From Spirometra erinaceieuropaei (lineage: Eukaryota > Platyhelminthes > Cestoda > Diphyllobothriidea > Diphyllobothriidae): a DNA stretch of 64,000 bases. Where the stretch lies: contig CACRXP010000399.1 of assembly GCA_902702965.1 (NCBI GenBank), positions 466,528 to 530,527 of the forward strand, given 5' to 3'. Position numbers and translations under genes: made by a program. The notes below the pieces were generated by a model that was not told the origin of the DNA, did not search any database, and saw nothing but the letters and a program-made list of their open reading frames with translations. Shown one piece after another: positions 31,531 to 43,397 of the stretch. The stretch's first letter is position 1. Each line of letters opens with the position of its first letter.

Positions 31531-33071
31531 TCGATTTGTCACATTCGGTTTGCCATTACTTAGCATCACTGAACGCCCTATAATGATGCTTCTTTCTAAA
31601 TGGCTGATGAGTTTTGCTGTTTCATCTTACATTCAGTAATAATCCCATACTACTCCTCCATACCTCATTACGAAGTTGTTTTTTGCGTGCGTATTTTCTG
31701 ATAGTAACGGTTATGTGAACTCACCTCTCACTCTTAATCTTTGGGGAGTGTTTTATTCTGTTTTTTTCCTAGCTCGCTGTTTTTTTTTCTAATAACTCCC
31801 AAATGGAAATTCGTGGACGCCATTATTATTTGTACTATTAGTATTATTTTTATTATGAATATCTAGAATTGTGTATGTAAAAGGACGAACTCCTGGCAGG
31901 CATGAAAGGCGCTGCCCACTCTACAAAGCATAAAAACGGAATTTTACTGTGCTTCGCGCTACTCACGCAGACTATTACCGTCCAGGTTGTATGTTTTACT
32001 AACTGACTCAGTTTAATGTTAGTTCGAACGTTATCCCGTTGGCGCTACAAAGTCAGGTCTGACTACTTTTATTATCACTCTCTTAGAGTTTGGTCCTCAT
32101 TCCATTGCTTAAGTCTGTTGACGGAAAAAAATGACTTTCACACAGACCATCCAACGGCGCACATGATAGCGTTTAAGTTACACTGAAGGCTTGTTGGACA
32201 ATTTAAATCAAGCTATGTCTACTGAAATTCCTGTACAAACTTGCAGAACGCATAATTGCGCTAAATAGTAGGAAAAATTGGGGCTTTCTCTGAAAAATCG
32301 CAAAAACGCCCTTATAGACTGAATCGACTTAGGAGTTCATAAGCCAATACAGGGAGTTTTTGCCATAATGCACATCGGACTTCGCCGATGCACTTTAGAG
32401 CCGATCTTATATGCAAGGATATCCAGATACATTTCGTAAATGTTTCTATGACTTGGGGCTCCAGCAGAAATAGTTCTTTGTACTACACTTAAATGCCACA
32501 TCAGTCGCTTAACCCGGTTGATTTTATGTTCGGGACGATTTTTACCTATGGAAAAAATTTAACATGACCAGAAAATGTGATTAACCATCCTAATTTAAAC
32601 GTTTTTTGCCTACTGCGTATAAAAATATGAAATATTATGCTGAAAACTGCGTGGCGAATATTCATAAGAATTGTGAAGAGTTTTTCAAAGCCACACTGCA
32701 CCGGAAAAAAGTATTGCTATAGTTTACTGTTGACGTCTGGGAGGAGGTTTAATGTTCGAAAGGCCAAGGTGTCATCCTCAACAATGGACGTGTCCCACGC
32801 GCTGAAATCTTGCAGTGATACGCACTTCCGAAACCTTTTTTTATTGAATGACTAACATGATCGTCGAACACAGAGAGTTATCTGTGATTGCTGTCATTTG
32901 CACTCTTGGGATCGGAGGCATTTACCACTATCGGAGGGAGACGGAAACTTGGCGATAAAGCCCACTTTCGGCTGCTCGACACCTCGATTATTATTTGCAC
33001 ACGTTTATTTTGGTCTAAACCCAGAGGCTTGTAGCTTTCTCGAATATAAATCTGCTCTTGCCAGACAAAAA
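31531..33071. other. No recognisable gene
   Basis: Mixed AT-rich DNA up to the 3' end of the CR1-like LINE. Frames at 32637-32855 and 32898-33122 show no motif. Confidence 0.35.
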
Positions 33072-33092
33072 GCTTTCAGTTCAGTTCAGTTT
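33072..33092 (-). repeat. (CTGAA)n 3' tail of the CR1-like LINE
   Basis: Plus strand TTTCAGTTCAGTTCAGTTTA, i.e. three or more CTGAA units on the element strand, directly after an AATAAA-like stretch (ACTAATAAACTGAACTG). This marks the 3' end used for priming in CR1-type elements. Confidence 0.7.
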
Positions 33093-33319
33093 ATTAGTGG
33101 AAATAAGAGCGAGCGCTTTTGAACTCCCTATTGGTTACAAGTCGTCGGAGAAAAATATTGATATGTGGGAAGGTGAAAAATGGGTTTTGTACATAACCCC
33201 TGACAGCTGGTCCAAAAAAGAGCAATTAACAACGTCTACTTATTACGTACAAGTAGTATAATTACATTTGAGTTGGTGCCGGGTTATGACAATGGATTTG
33301 AGGCTGGAAATTGGGAAGC

Positions 33320-36102
33320 TTAATACGCGTCAATTTTGCACTTAAAGTAATTCACACAGGGAGAGGTTGCAACATCGGTCGGCAGGACATTCCACGCTGC
33401 AACCACTATGCGACTGAAAAAGAACTTTAATTCCATTGATCCTTGGTTTCCCGGCGCGTAGTTTTAGAGGATGACCGCGCAAATTGGGCGTGTTAGATTG
33501 TGTGTAATAATCAGTTGGATCTAAACAGCAGTCTAGGCCGTTGACAATGCGAAATGATAGAAAAAGGTAACCAAGTTATTGCTTGTAGGAAAGGGGAAAC
33601 AGGTTGAGAACTGACATTCGGGTTTCGTAAGGCAGCACTCCCAGACCTTGTGTCATTTTGGTCGTCCGTCTCTGAACCTTCTCCAGAACGGTATAGTCCT
33701 AAGAAGTCTAAGGTCTCTACGCCCGTATGGCGTTTTCTCGATGAGGCCGCACGTAGGTGCCAAATACTTTGGAAAAGCAGTCCGTGTCAAATCCCATAAA
33801 TGCTCGGTTAATGAGTTGCAGTGTAGCCATAGCCGATTTAGCCGCCTTTGCGCAGTGCAGTGTTGGTTTGAGTGAAGATGTAATCCATACGCCCAATTCC
33901 TTCTGACTGTCAACCTGTTGAAGTGGTGTGCCATGTAGAAAGTAAGTCCTGGAGCTGGAGGCTCTGGAGGTGCTCAGTTGCAGAAAGTTGCCCTTGCTTA
34001 TATTGAAGGGCACAAGCCAGCGCTTCGACCAGACTTCGAGCCTATTTAGATTTGCTTGCAGGTGGTCTACGTCTGCTGCATTGTGAATAACCTTCCACAA
34101 TCTTATGTCGCCGGCAAACAGGATGGTATCACAGTTTAGATCCTTGACGCAGTCAATTATGAAAACGAGGAATAACGCGGGACCTAAGACTGAGCCCTGT
34201 GGGACGCCACTCACCAGGCCTACCTCCGAGGACTGTTGACGTCCCACCTGCACTCTTTGGGACCGTCCAGCCAAAAAGCTCTGGATCCATACACGAAGGC
34301 GTCCACGAATTCCACCGTTGCGTAGTTTATGCAAGAGAAGTTGGTGGGGAACGCTGTCGAAGGCCTTTTTGAAGTCGATGTAGATGGCGTGCACCACACT
34401 ACCTTCATCGCGTGCTTGGGTCCAGCGTTCGAGCGAAAAGAGCAGGTTCGTGAGGCAGGACCTACCACTTCGAAAGCCATGTTGCGCCTCAGAGAGGAGA
34501 TGGTGCTGCCCGAGAAACTGCATCAAGGACTTCTTTATGACCTTTTCCGTGATTTTTCAACAGAGGGATGTACGACTCACTGGCCTGTAGTTATTCGCAG
34601 AGGCACGAATTCCGCTCTTTAAATGCGCAGTGATGGTAGCGGACTTCCAATCAGAGGGCAGGCATCCAGTAAGAAATGACGTTTGGAATATCATGGCTAA
34701 TGGTTTGGACAATTCGGGAGCTAGCTCCTTCAACAGCTTGGTAGGGATTGCATTAGGGCCTGAGGAGGTCGATTCTTTTAGGTTAAGTAACTCATTTCGA
34801 ACAATTGCTTCGGCAAAGAAGACGGCTTCAAGGGTAGGCGTTTCTTCGTCTTCGCAAATGGAGGAGAAAAAATCAGGTTCACTTCTCACGACGGACCGGA
34901 TAAACTGAGAGGGGTGTAGAGCCTTATCCTTGTCATCGGAGATTTCCATTCCTTTGGCTGTTCGCAGCAGTGAGATGGGGTCTTTGTTTCGCGTGCTCTG
35001 TCTTATTTAGCTGTAGAGGACTTTGGGATTAATCGTGGCACGGTTCAGATGATCATTTTCAAAGGCTTCCCGATCTCTGGCGATGAGGATTTTGACCCGG
35101 ATTCTCCGTAACTTATAACTGCTTATTGATTCTGGCATCCGGTCAGTCAGGTATCTTTTCCACAGCTTCCCATTCTTGTTAACTTCCTCCTTTAAGGACG
35201 GAGTCAGCCAGCGGGGTCTATTTGTTAGTCTTCTGCGCATGATTTGGCAATGGTTGGAGATGAGGTTGCAGACTAACACTTTGAACTGACACAAAACCTC
35301 TTCGACATCGTCGGGTAAAGTGGATGACCAGTCGATAGGACTTACCTCCCTTCTCATCTGTTCGAAATCTCCGCGAAATCTCGGGAATCGAGCGGTTGTG
35401 CACGCAGGGAAGATAAGGTGTATTCCCACAAGAGAACCACATGGTCAGTCTGACATAACTGGGGGAAGGCAATTCACAACGTCGATATTGTCAGAGGACT
35501 TGGTGAACACAAGATCAAGGCAATTCATTTGCTGGCCCTGTCGAACTGTCGTTGGAAATATTACGTGTTGGGTTAAAAGCAGATTGTTGGAGGTACGCAG
35601 TAACTGCTGGTCGAATGCTGCTTCAGAGCAGTCGGCTGAGGCCGAGTTCCAGTTTAATTCAGGTGCATTAAAATCTCCAACGATGGGAGTAGTCGGTCGC
35701 TTTGAAAATAGCCTTAGCTCCTGCAACCGTTGGGCATCAGCGTCAGGGTCATTTCTCAGGGGGGGGCGATATACTGTCAAGATATCGAGGCTTTGAGTGT
35801 CCGGTGCCCTTATTATCAGCTCGAATTCTTCCGTGCTACAAGACAATTTGGCAGTATTTTCTGAAACGTAAAAGCCGTTCATAACAAATGTTCCTATACC
35901 CCACCCCTCGTGTTTTGTCTGTCTCTGCGAAGCAGGTGAATTCAAGGGAGCATGAGTTCTCTTTTATCAATCTGTTCAGACAGCCATGTTTCTGTTATTG
36001 AGATAACGTCTGGCTGCAGGTCATGGTTAAGGATACGAAGTTCATCCGGTTTAGAAAGCACACTTTGCGCGTTGGTATACGTGAATATGAGTTTCGAGCT
36101 CA
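33320..36102 (-). pseudogene. CR1-like ORF2: apurinic-type endonuclease and reverse transcriptase
   Basis: The start at 36102 opens with MSSKLIFTYTNAQSVLSKPD, DVISITETWLSEQID (endonuclease Glu region); a frame change follows near 35945, then LTVYRPPLRNDPDADAQRL and IVGDFNAPELNW. From 35945 to 33717 one frame runs on, interrupted by single stops at 35445, 35007 and 34557. RT motifs: STSSGPNAIPTKLLKEL, LPSDWKSATITAHLKSG, LLSEAQHGFRSGRSCLTNLL, AIYIDFKKAFDSVPHQLLL, GLVSGVPQGSVLGPALF. The FADD catalytic motif reads FAGD (34107-34118), so the first Asp of the pair is lost. After more stops near 33700, the CR1-type end AAWNVLPTDV and SPCVNYFKCKIDAY closes at 33320. Roughly 925 codons, normal for the family. 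It cannot encode an active enzyme. Confidence 0.9.
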
Positions 36103-36152
36103 TGCGCGATTTTTTATCAACCCCGACACGGGCTACCCTGGTAGCTGTGCGG

Positions 36153-37283
36153 TCATTCGGATCGGCTTGATCCAGAGGGGGGGGGGGCGGAATGTAGTTT
36201 AACTAGCTGGTCTTTGCAGATTGTCAAGTCTTTTTCTCCGTTGGTTTGTCGTGTTCTCAATTCTAGTAGAAGTTTGCGGCGTTTCGTTCTCTCGGCAGGT
36301 GAATACTCCGGCTTAATAAACTCTCTTTTATGGGAATGCTTCAATGGAAAATGCCCGGAAATTATAAGTTTCGCCTGCTCATTGCTACCTAGGACAACAT
36401 TCGCGGGTCTTCGTCGTGTCTGTGGAGCGGCGGTTGTGCGGCTACCAAGACGAAACGCCTTTAGGACTGTGACAGCTTCTTTTGGTTGTAGCATACCATT
36501 TAGGTGTTTCTGGAATTGCTCTAAGTCAGCACTGGCGGAGGACTCCGGGAGACCCAGAATTATGATTCAGTGGTCCCTGTTAAGCATTCCTCCGTTTTCT
36601 ATGGTTTAGACGTCGTTGGCCAGTCCTTATGTCTCGTCGAAGTTAACTGGCGAAAAGGAGGGAGTTGCTATATTGATATTTATGCACCCGTGATGTTCAT
36701 TCGCGAATCCTGTTGGGACATCGCGAATAGTTACACAATGTAGTTAATCAGAATTGCCTCCGATCAGAGGGCACCGAAGAGAGCTCGGTTCTCAACTCTG
36801 TTGAAATGGGAATTCGCGGTGGCGGCTAATTCCACCCTGGGTCCATAACCATATGTCTTTGCGCTAATTGATAATCCCGTTAAGTTAGGCTCCGGAAATG
36901 AGCACACTGTCTGGGGAGGTGTAAGGTTGGGCGTCAACTGTTTCATTCTTTCCACTTCTTCTGCAGGCACATTTACAGTCGTTTCGTTTTTCAACTGCGT
37001 TTCGGGCAAAACTGATATACTTACTTTCGTATTCTGGCGACTTTTCCCTGTGGTGTTAAGTTTAGTCTTCTTCTTATTTTTTTTCATCGGAAGCCACTAT
37101 TTGCCTACTAACAGCAGTTGTCTTAATCACCACATGATTGCTTTCTGGGGATTCTTTACACTGGATGGCTCTCACTCTAATCCGAAATAACCTCTGCGTA
37201 GATAACACCGGGCGGTTTACGAAAGAAACTTTCTTGTATATAAGTTCCTTCAGATTTCTTACTTCTGCCTCTAGTTGATGCAT
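36153..37283 (-). pseudogene. CR1-like ORF1 (RNA-binding type), broken
   Basis: It opens with a possible coiled coil (MHQLEAEVRNLKELIYKKV at 37283), changes frame near 37080, continues with a Lys-rich piece (MKKNKKKTKLNTT), and ends in RLGSRTTAAPQTRRRPANVV, then AKLIISGHFPLKHSH, EFIKPEYSPAERTKRRKLLL and ELRTRQTNGEKDLTI (36494-36153). This last part, I..DxSPxERxxRRxLxxELRxRxxxGE, is the usual carboxy end of ORF1 proteins in worm CR1-like LINEs, where it binds the element RNA. At least one frame change separates the parts. It lies just ahead of ORF2, with a gap of about 50 bases. Confidence 0.75.
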
Positions 37284-37290
37284 CTTGTAG

Positions 37291-38460
37291 GCTATTGTTT
37301 GATAAATATTGCATGAATATCTAACCAGATCCTCTGGTGACGAAATAAGAAAGCTTTTAGCTGTGCATTTCAGCCGTGCGTCGGTGATGTAGGGGTTAGC
37401 TGAGCAGCTCTAAATTTTGAGGTCCCCGGTTCGAATCCAAAGTGCACGTTACTTTGGAACTAGTGCAGACTCCAACATTCCGGATAACTTTTCTATGTAC
37501 ACAAAGAGAGTAGGCTTAAGTATGAAGGAAAGGCTTATATGACGATCTTTCGGTAGAAAGTAAATTCATTAGCTGAAAGAAAGGTATATTTAATAAGCTT
37601 CAGAGAGCAGAAATAAAGACAAATACTTTGAACCGATGATGAAACAATGTCTAATAGTAGAAAAGCAAATCAGCCTTTGAAGAAGCTTTGGATGGATTGT
37701 TCTTTAGATAATCCGACTTTCTGGGCTTGCAAGCAATAGAAAACGAAGTAGGCCGAAATCGGAGTTCTGGGAATGTGCTGCAGGAGACTAGTGGGGCGGA
37801 AGATATTGATGAGTCGAATTCTAGTCTATAAGCGTACAGTAAATCCAAATGCCGAAGTAACAAAATTCCTCGGAGGGGGAAAATTTGAAAATAAATTCAC
37901 GACGCGCCCTCGCACATTTTGTCACAAATGTCAACTCTTTTCCTAAGGAAATTGTGTATGTGTTTTAAACTCGTGTTCCCTAGCCGAACTAATTAGTTTT
38001 CTTTCAGAATTGTTAATCATGTGTAGTTATGAGTTCCTTCGTGGTACCCATATGCAGTAGTTTCATTGCGCATGCACATAAAATGAGCAGACGCGAGCTC
38101 ATCAGCATCACTTTGCAGCCACTTACGCGGACTTCACTTCGCTGGTAATAAGAACACGGGGATTTATAATCCGTCTAAATGAGTCAGCTACAACGTACGC
38201 ATCAAACAAAAAACTTTGATGTAGGCAGATCCTTAATACATCATCCTTGCCATCTCAGAAGCCAAATAAAGCTGTAGCCATGCCCTAGCCATAACAATTT
38301 CAAAAACTCGTTGAGTCTCCTGATCTGAAGAGGAGCTTGCTTAAACAATTTGCAGTAATTCCCGTAGGAAGGAATTTTAAAACTTTTTTGTTGCAATGAT
38401 TGACTTTTGATGTATCAGTATTAAGATTTTTAAGGAACGTTTTCAGGGCTGAGTAACCTT
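37291..38460. other. No gene; one tRNA-like patch
   Basis: Apart from the tRNA-like segment at 37385-37450 (separate entry), nothing was recognised. Minus-strand frames at 37651-37863 and 38300-38485 have no motifs. Confidence 0.35.
37385..37450 (+). other. tRNA-like segment with perfect B box
   Basis: GGTTCGAATCC at 37428-37438 is a perfect pol III B box. TAGCTGAGCAG upstream, near 37397, approximates an A box at suitable distance. The T stem (CCCGG / CCAAA) pairs poorly and no clean acceptor stem is visible, so this is a tRNA pseudogene or a SINE head rather than a working tRNA. Confidence 0.4.
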
Positions 38461-38690
38461 TCGGTTTTCGATCGGGAATATACAATATTAGGAGGCGCTC
38501 ACCGATCGTTATTACGGAAGTCGATCGTTCCGTTGTGCTTTACGGGCTCTCTCTCAAGCCAAACCAGCAGCCGCACGTTTCTTGGTTGGGTGTGACTAAC
38601 TGAGGACGGTTTATACGCCAGAAATGGCCATTTTAGTCTCCCTTCTCTTTGTCTGTTATGCCATTTTGCATATATATAATGGCATTTTGC
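38461..38690 (+). repeat. SINE-like element copy 5
   Basis: Begins GGTTTTCGATCGGGAATATA, continues with GGCGCTCACCGATCGTTATT, TTCCGTTGTGCTTTACGGGC and CCAGCAGCCGCACG, then the core region (ACTGAGGACGGTTTATACGC, CAGAAATGGCCATTTTAGTC) and tail CTTTGTCTGTTATGCCATTT. The core has drifted (CTGAGGA) and no tRNA-like head is present between the TIR-like block and the core. Confidence 0.7.
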
Positions 38691-38899
38691 GAGACACTGA
38701 TAAGTTTTGTTTCGAAGATGTACCTATGACCCAATTGGTAGACCTCAGTGAGGGACTTACTGCGCCAGGTGCATGTGTGCACATGCTTATATTTCCCATC
38801 CCAGTTGCTGCCCAGGGTTATAATTGGGTGAATGGAGGCAGAATAAGCTCAAAACAGTAGTGTATCAGCCTACCTGAATTCTCTGTCGTTCCTCCGCCC

Positions 38900-41590
38900 T
38901 GCTATATATTTATACGTTTATCGAAAATTCACGAATACAACTCGAATTTTTACGAAGAGGCGTCTATCTTAATCATAATCTTGGAATACACACTACGTTA
39001 GGTATTGAACATATTTTTGGGCGTCAAACGCTTACTCTTAACAGACGTTTGGAGAAATAATCACAAAGGAAGGTTAAAACTTACGAGCAGCTAACTTTCG
39101 TTCATCGATGTCGCGATCACGGCATACTACAGAAGTCTCTTCGTTTCAAACGCACTGTGCCGATTGAGATTGGGAAGGCCACTTGCACCAAAATACGGAT
39201 TTCGCGTTTTCAGGGCCCTTATATCAGAAGTTCATTGTCGTATTTCAGATTCGATGCAATACTATCCGACCTCTGAAGCCATTGTGCCTCAAAATTGCCT
39301 GAAAATATGTTCGGAGACGTGCTACGGGGAAAAAAATGCCACCGCTTTTGGTGCCAGAATGAAAAAGCGAACCGATCTTCAAATGAAACTGTAATCTCTT
39401 CTTCGCACTGTAAACGAAATCAGCAGGTCGACATGAGTTGCTAAGCTTTCTAAAAGGAGTCTAACATCCGTTGAACTTAGTCGTGTATCGAAAAGAACAA
39501 AATGCAGCCACACTGATGCTGCGCCCGCAAACTTCCTAGCGAAAATCGAATCTACTTTACTGACTTCTACCTTGCTAGAAGACATGCGCGCGGACATAGA
39601 AAGATGCACCACTGGTCTAGTTCGACAAAAAAGCACCACCAAGTCGGTCCATCGATTAAGAAAAGGGGTTACAGTCTTCCAAGAAAGACGACAGTATAGT
39701 GATTGTGTCTTCTGACAAATGTGGCGTGACCGTGTTCATGCAATAGAGTGATAAAGTCAACGATGCAAACGAAGTCTTTAACGCACCATTCACGGAAGGC
39801 CCCACCCAGAAGCAAGCCGCAACTGTAAAAAAGAATCTGAATGAGCTTACCCGACTGAAACTCATAACACCCGATGACTCAATGACCCGCCAAAATATCC
39901 ATGCATATGGCCTTCCAAATGTGCACAAAGAAGGTGCGCCATTGGTGATCACAGTGCCGCTTATTTGATCGCCTACCTACAACCTCGCCAAATGGCACCT
40001 AAAGCATCTCACCAATGGATCACAATATAGAATCAAATACTCTCAGGAATTAATCAGTAGGAACAAATATCTCAAAATATGTCCTGATGAGTGTATTCCA
40101 TCGTTTGATGTGGTTACCCTGTTTTCATCATTGGAACTTATTTCAGCACTCATAAGACTCTGTTTCAAGAACTACTGCTAATTCAATGAAAGGTTTTATC
40201 AACAGGTTAGTGGTACCCCAATGGGTTCGCCAATACCAGGTCTACTAGCTTAACTGGTACTACAACAACTAGAAGTAGAAGTTATGCGAACCTTTCAACC
40301 CAAACTGTGGCTCCGATGTGTAGATGATAAGTTTGTTATCATAAAGATCTGCGAAATTGAACATTTACACCTGAGTCTGAATATCGTCTTCCCAGTTCAC
40401 TGGCAAATAGGCATTCTTTCGTTACTAGACGTTCGTATCCGAACGCTCAGTTATGCCCGGCCTTGCAACAAGCGTCTACCGAAAAGAATTCAGTGCTGAT
40501 AATATTCTTAATTATGAAAGCAACCATCCTGCGGCTCATTAAAAGAGCTGTCTCCGAGCCCCTTGCCATCGGGCCTAGCGTTACTGCAGCAGCGATGATT
40601 AACTTAAGAAAACACTCGCTTTTATGTATCGGTTATTCCGACTCAAAGGATGCCTGGTCAATTTTGAGAAAAATTCTCAATGACATCAGAGACAAGTAGA
40701 CGACTTTGGTTTTAATGAGGGAACAGAACTTCGAAAATTCTTCTTTCTTCACAGCATGCACGGCATTTCCGAAGGCATCGTCAAACAATTGAATCGGCTC
40801 GGCATCTTCATTGTCCACAAGCCGGCATACTTTCTGCGCACACCAGTGTAATCTACCGCATTTCGTGCGCCATCTGATTTTGCTACAATGTTTGTCATAC
40901 AAGCTGACGACTCGGAACGCGTATAAAGGAACATAAACTAGCCATCAGAACACCTGACCCTTTGTCACTAGTGTTAACGCACGACCTTGAATGCGGCCGC
41001 TGCTTCAATTGGGAAGGCAACACCAAACAGGCCCGAGATTTCTTTAAAGGCTGAAACTCCAACACGACCAGCATCCATCGCCACTTCGATCTAGACGATC
41101 ATTACGAAGGTCTGCGTGCCCGGCTCACTGACTTGCACCCACAACATAATAACAGCTGCTAACCTATACTGGACCATGTATAATCGCACAATTTTGCTTC
41201 CCTCTACCACACACACAGTGAACCGCAACTGCAACCCCTAACACCTCAACGTTGGCTCATTGACCTCTGACCGCATGACAAATGAATGACCATTATGTCC
41301 ACTGTCCGTAATACCTTTGAAACGTCATCGCCTTCAACACAGGGAGTCTCAACAGTTCCCCCGCCCCTACACCGCCATAGATCCTAGCATAATTATGTGT
41401 CCAGCTCCGTTTCATACATAAATTGCTTGCCAGTCAGTGGCTGCCCTGTCAGGTCAACCAAATTAGTTTGATCATTTCACTTTCTCTTCGGTTTTTTCGT
41501 GTGATAAAGGGTTGGAGTTATCAGCACGGAAATTTTTTGAGAATACCTCGATCTTTTTAGAAGAGGCTTTAATCTTCTAACCGTAGAAAT
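38900..41590 (+). mobile_element. Decayed Penelope-like element with terminal repeats at both ends
   Basis: Left end: CGAAAATTCACGAATACAAC and TTTTTACGAAGAGGC near 38925-38965. Right end: GGAAATTTTTTGAGAATACC and TTTTTAGAAGAGGC near 41537-41570. These are the same terminal motif found in other PLE tails. Between them RT words appear in order: TRQNIHAYGLPNVHKEG and TYNLAKWHLKHLT near 39890-40010, IPSFDVVTLFSSLELI near 40095, YQQVSGTPMGSPIPGLLA near 40200, and WLRCVDDKFVIIK near 40310, with the VDD pair kept. The GIY-YIG tail in pieces follows (LTHDLECGR, HRHFDLDDHYEGLRARL) to about 41160. It has many stops and frame changes. Closest in spelling to the PLE tail at 10.7-11.2 kb. Confidence 0.82.
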
Positions 41591-41819
41591 GCATATTTTA
41601 GAGATTAAACTCCAAGTCCTGCATTAAGTTATTTCTGAAATTATTCTCTTGATTATTCTTTGGAGTTCATGCAGAAAACGCTAGAGAACGCTGAGGGTAT
41701 CACTGAAGAGTAGAACCCCTCGCAGCTGTGACGCAAAGCGGCAGAAAATCGGCGAAACACGTGTCTAGGATTTTAGCAAGCAGTATGGTATAATACCCTA
41801 ACAGATATATATAAATTAT
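41591..41819. other. Anonymous spacer
   Basis: Short stretch between a PLE terminal repeat and a SINE-like copy; nothing recognised. Confidence 0.35.
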
Positions 41820-42170
41820 GATAGTGGACGCTCACCGATCAACTTTTCAACATATATCTTCTCAACATATATCACTAGTCGCTGTGCGACTGCCTGCGAG
41901 GGTTTAAGTATGAGCCCCAAGGCACAACGGAACGAGCATGTTCCGTAACCTGATCGGTGAGCGCCCACTATCATAATTAATATTCCCTATCACAACCGAC
42001 AGGACAACGGGCCCGTGGCTCAATGATAGAACGTTCAACTCCATGACCAAAGATCCCGGGTTCGAATCTCAAGTGATCCACACTTGGGGTTGGGTATGAC
42101 TGGCTGATGACGGCTAATAAGCCAGAAATGGGCATTCGGGTCTCAATTGTCCTTGTGGCTTTCATCTTCT

Positions 42171-42175
<5 letters not shown>
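41820..42175 (+). repeat. SINE-like element copy 6 with tRNA-like head
   Basis: TIR-like block (GGCACAACGGAACGAGCATG, CTGATCGGTGAGCGCC), then AATATTCCCTATCACAACCG, a tRNA-like segment GGGCCCGTGGCTCAATGATA with B box GGTTCGAATCT at 42059-42069, then CACTTGGGGTTGGGTATGAC, core CTGATGA at 42104-42110, GGCTAATAAGCCAGAAATGG and a tail ending before a long (AT)n. The A-box-like and B-box sequences suggest pol III transcription. The spacer between the boxes differs from copy 7, so the head may come from a different tRNA or have drifted. Confidence 0.75.

Positions 42176-42215
<40 letters not shown>
42173..42215. repeat. (AT)n microsatellite
   Basis: About 44 bases of uninterrupted AT repeat between the SINE-like copy and the PLE 3' end. 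It is the longest such tract in the window. Confidence 0.95.
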
Positions 42216-42220
<5 letters not shown>

Positions 42221-42282
42221 AGATGGGCATCCCAAGAAACATAATTCGAAGAGGAATGAGTCCTTTGGGAAAATGAACAAAC

Positions 42283-42345
42283 TTTATTTCGTAAATTTTC
42301 GAGTCTGGTTCCCCAGCTCGTCTTCAGACGTGGAATACGTGTGAA
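42283..42345 (-). ncRNA. Candidate hammerhead-like motif in PLE 3' region
   Basis: Minus strand: TATTCCACGT, CTGAAGA (42321-42327), a long hairpin GAG.CTGG/CCAG.CTC with loop GGAA and one bulged A, GAA, AATT, T, ACGAAATA. ACG/CGT plus AATA/TATT can pair as stem I, and AATT is a minimal self-complementary stem III. The extra C after CTGAAGA is shared with the other copies. Confidence 0.55.
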
Positions 42346-42446
42346 GAAACAGTCAAAATTTAAACAATGCCGAAAAAATCGATATTGCTCTGTCATGACT
42401 GAGGATGGGCTAATGCTGTGGGCTGATGTCACGTCGTGATTGGCTA

Positions 42447-43397
42447 TTACCTTTTCCATTTTTCTTTGAGACTTGTGTACATGGTATCAAGGTCGATGCG
42501 TCGATTGATGCATGAATCATCAGAGTGAATGGCCTCTAGGAATTCTCGGCCATTCTTATATGGGCAGGAACCGACAATGCGTGTTTTATCCCAAGCGAAT
42601 TTTTGCCCAGTTTCAAGAGTATGCATGACGACTTGGGATAAGTGGTCCCGCCTCTTCACTGCCAATTGGTGTTCATGTCGGCGTGTAGAGGCGGATTTTC
42701 CGGTTTGACCGCAATACACTGCATTACAAGTGCCACATGGAATCTTATAGACTACTTCTTTCTTATCCAAATAGCCAACCCTATCCTTAGGGTGTGCAAG
42801 CTGATTGCGTAGCGTGGTAGTCGGTTTGTGAGCCACTTGTATTTGGTGCTTCCTCAGGTGTCTTGCAACGAGTTCAGACACATTTTTAATGTAGGGAAGC
42901 GTTCGCCAATGTTTTGGTTTTGGCGTCTGATCGGAACAATCTAGTTCCTTCTCTCTTTCTTTTGATTCCTGCTCTTTCATGCATCTGCGTACAAAATCTC
43001 TGGGGTAGCCGTTTTGGGAAAATAGGTTGAATAGATAATTGGGTTCTTCTTTGTAACCTTCGTTCTCAGAGCAATGTGTCTTTGCTCGATTAAGTAGGGT
43101 CTTAACAGCACTCCGGTTGTGAGCCATAGGGTGGTTGCTCTCGTAATGTAGGATAACTTCCGCGTAAGTTTCTTTGCGGTATACTGATGTCTGGAATGTC
43201 CCGTCAGTTTTTCGTTGTACGAGGACATCAAGAAATGGAAGCGTGCTGTTAGCTTCTCTTTCGAGCGTGAACGTAATTCCCGGTAGGGTTGAATTGATAG
43301 CTTTATGCAGAGTTTCTAGCTGATCTCTCTTGACGATGACAAAGGTGTCATCGACGTAGCGTACCCACAATTTGGGATTGAATAATGGTAAGGCCAT
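42447..43397 (-). CDS. Penelope-like element protein, carboxy-terminal part (RT thumb and GIY-YIG)
   Basis: A 316-codon frame begins near the RT active site: PKLWVRYVDDTFVIVKRD keeps the catalytic YVDD. Then LPFLDVLVQRKTDGTFQTSV, YESNHPMAHNRSAVKTLL and FLFSQNGYPRDFV-like words, the linker HWRTLPYIKNVSELVARHL, and the endonuclease VVYKIPCGTCNAVYCGQTG, SASTRRHEHQLAVKRRDHLS and HTLETGQKFAWD, ending SCINRRIDLDTMY. The PCxxC Cys pair, the GIY-YIG-type tyrosines (VYKI...VYCG) and the Arg are all present. The true start is in the upstream frame (43348-44436); the initial Met here is internal. The frame is joined to it by a one-base change in a T6 run at 43407-43412. Confidence 0.9.
   Translation of the reverse strand: MALPLFNPKLWVRYVDDTFVIVKRDQLETLHKAINSTLPGITFTLEREANSTLPFLDVLVQRKTDGTFQTSVYRKETYAEVILHYESNHPMAHNRSAVKTLLNRAKTHCSENEGYKEEPNYLFNLFSQNGYPRDFVRRCMKEQESKEREKELDCSDQTPKPKHWRTLPYIKNVSELVARHLRKHQIQVAHKPTTTLRNQLAHPKDRVGYLDKKEVVYKIPCGTCNAVYCGQTGKSASTRRHEHQLAVKRRDHLSQVVMHTLETGQKFAWDKTRIVGSCPYKNGREFLEAIHSDDSCINRRIDLDTMYTSLKEKWKR

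Larger units (their letters stand above)
33072..37290 (-). mobile_element. Nearly full-length CR1-like non-LTR retrotransposon
   Basis: The element spans an ORF1 (37283-36153), an endonuclease plus reverse transcriptase ORF2 (36102-33320) and a 3' untranslated region ending in a short tandem (CTGAA)n tail at about 33075-33090 (TTCAGTTCAGTTCAG on the plus strand). A tail of short repeats instead of poly-A is typical of CR1 elements. No poly-A and no obvious target duplication are seen. ORF2 is closed by a handful of stops and frame changes, so this copy is dead but relatively young compared with the other LINE fragments here. Confidence 0.88.

Noticed and set aside
34329..35796. Plus-strand frames across the CR1-like LINE (68-158 codons)
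   Set aside because: Antisense shadows of ORF2, which has full RT and endonuclease motifs on the minus strand.
37385..37450. Functional tRNA gene
   Set aside because: The B box is perfect, but acceptor and T stems do not pair; kept only as a tRNA-like segment.
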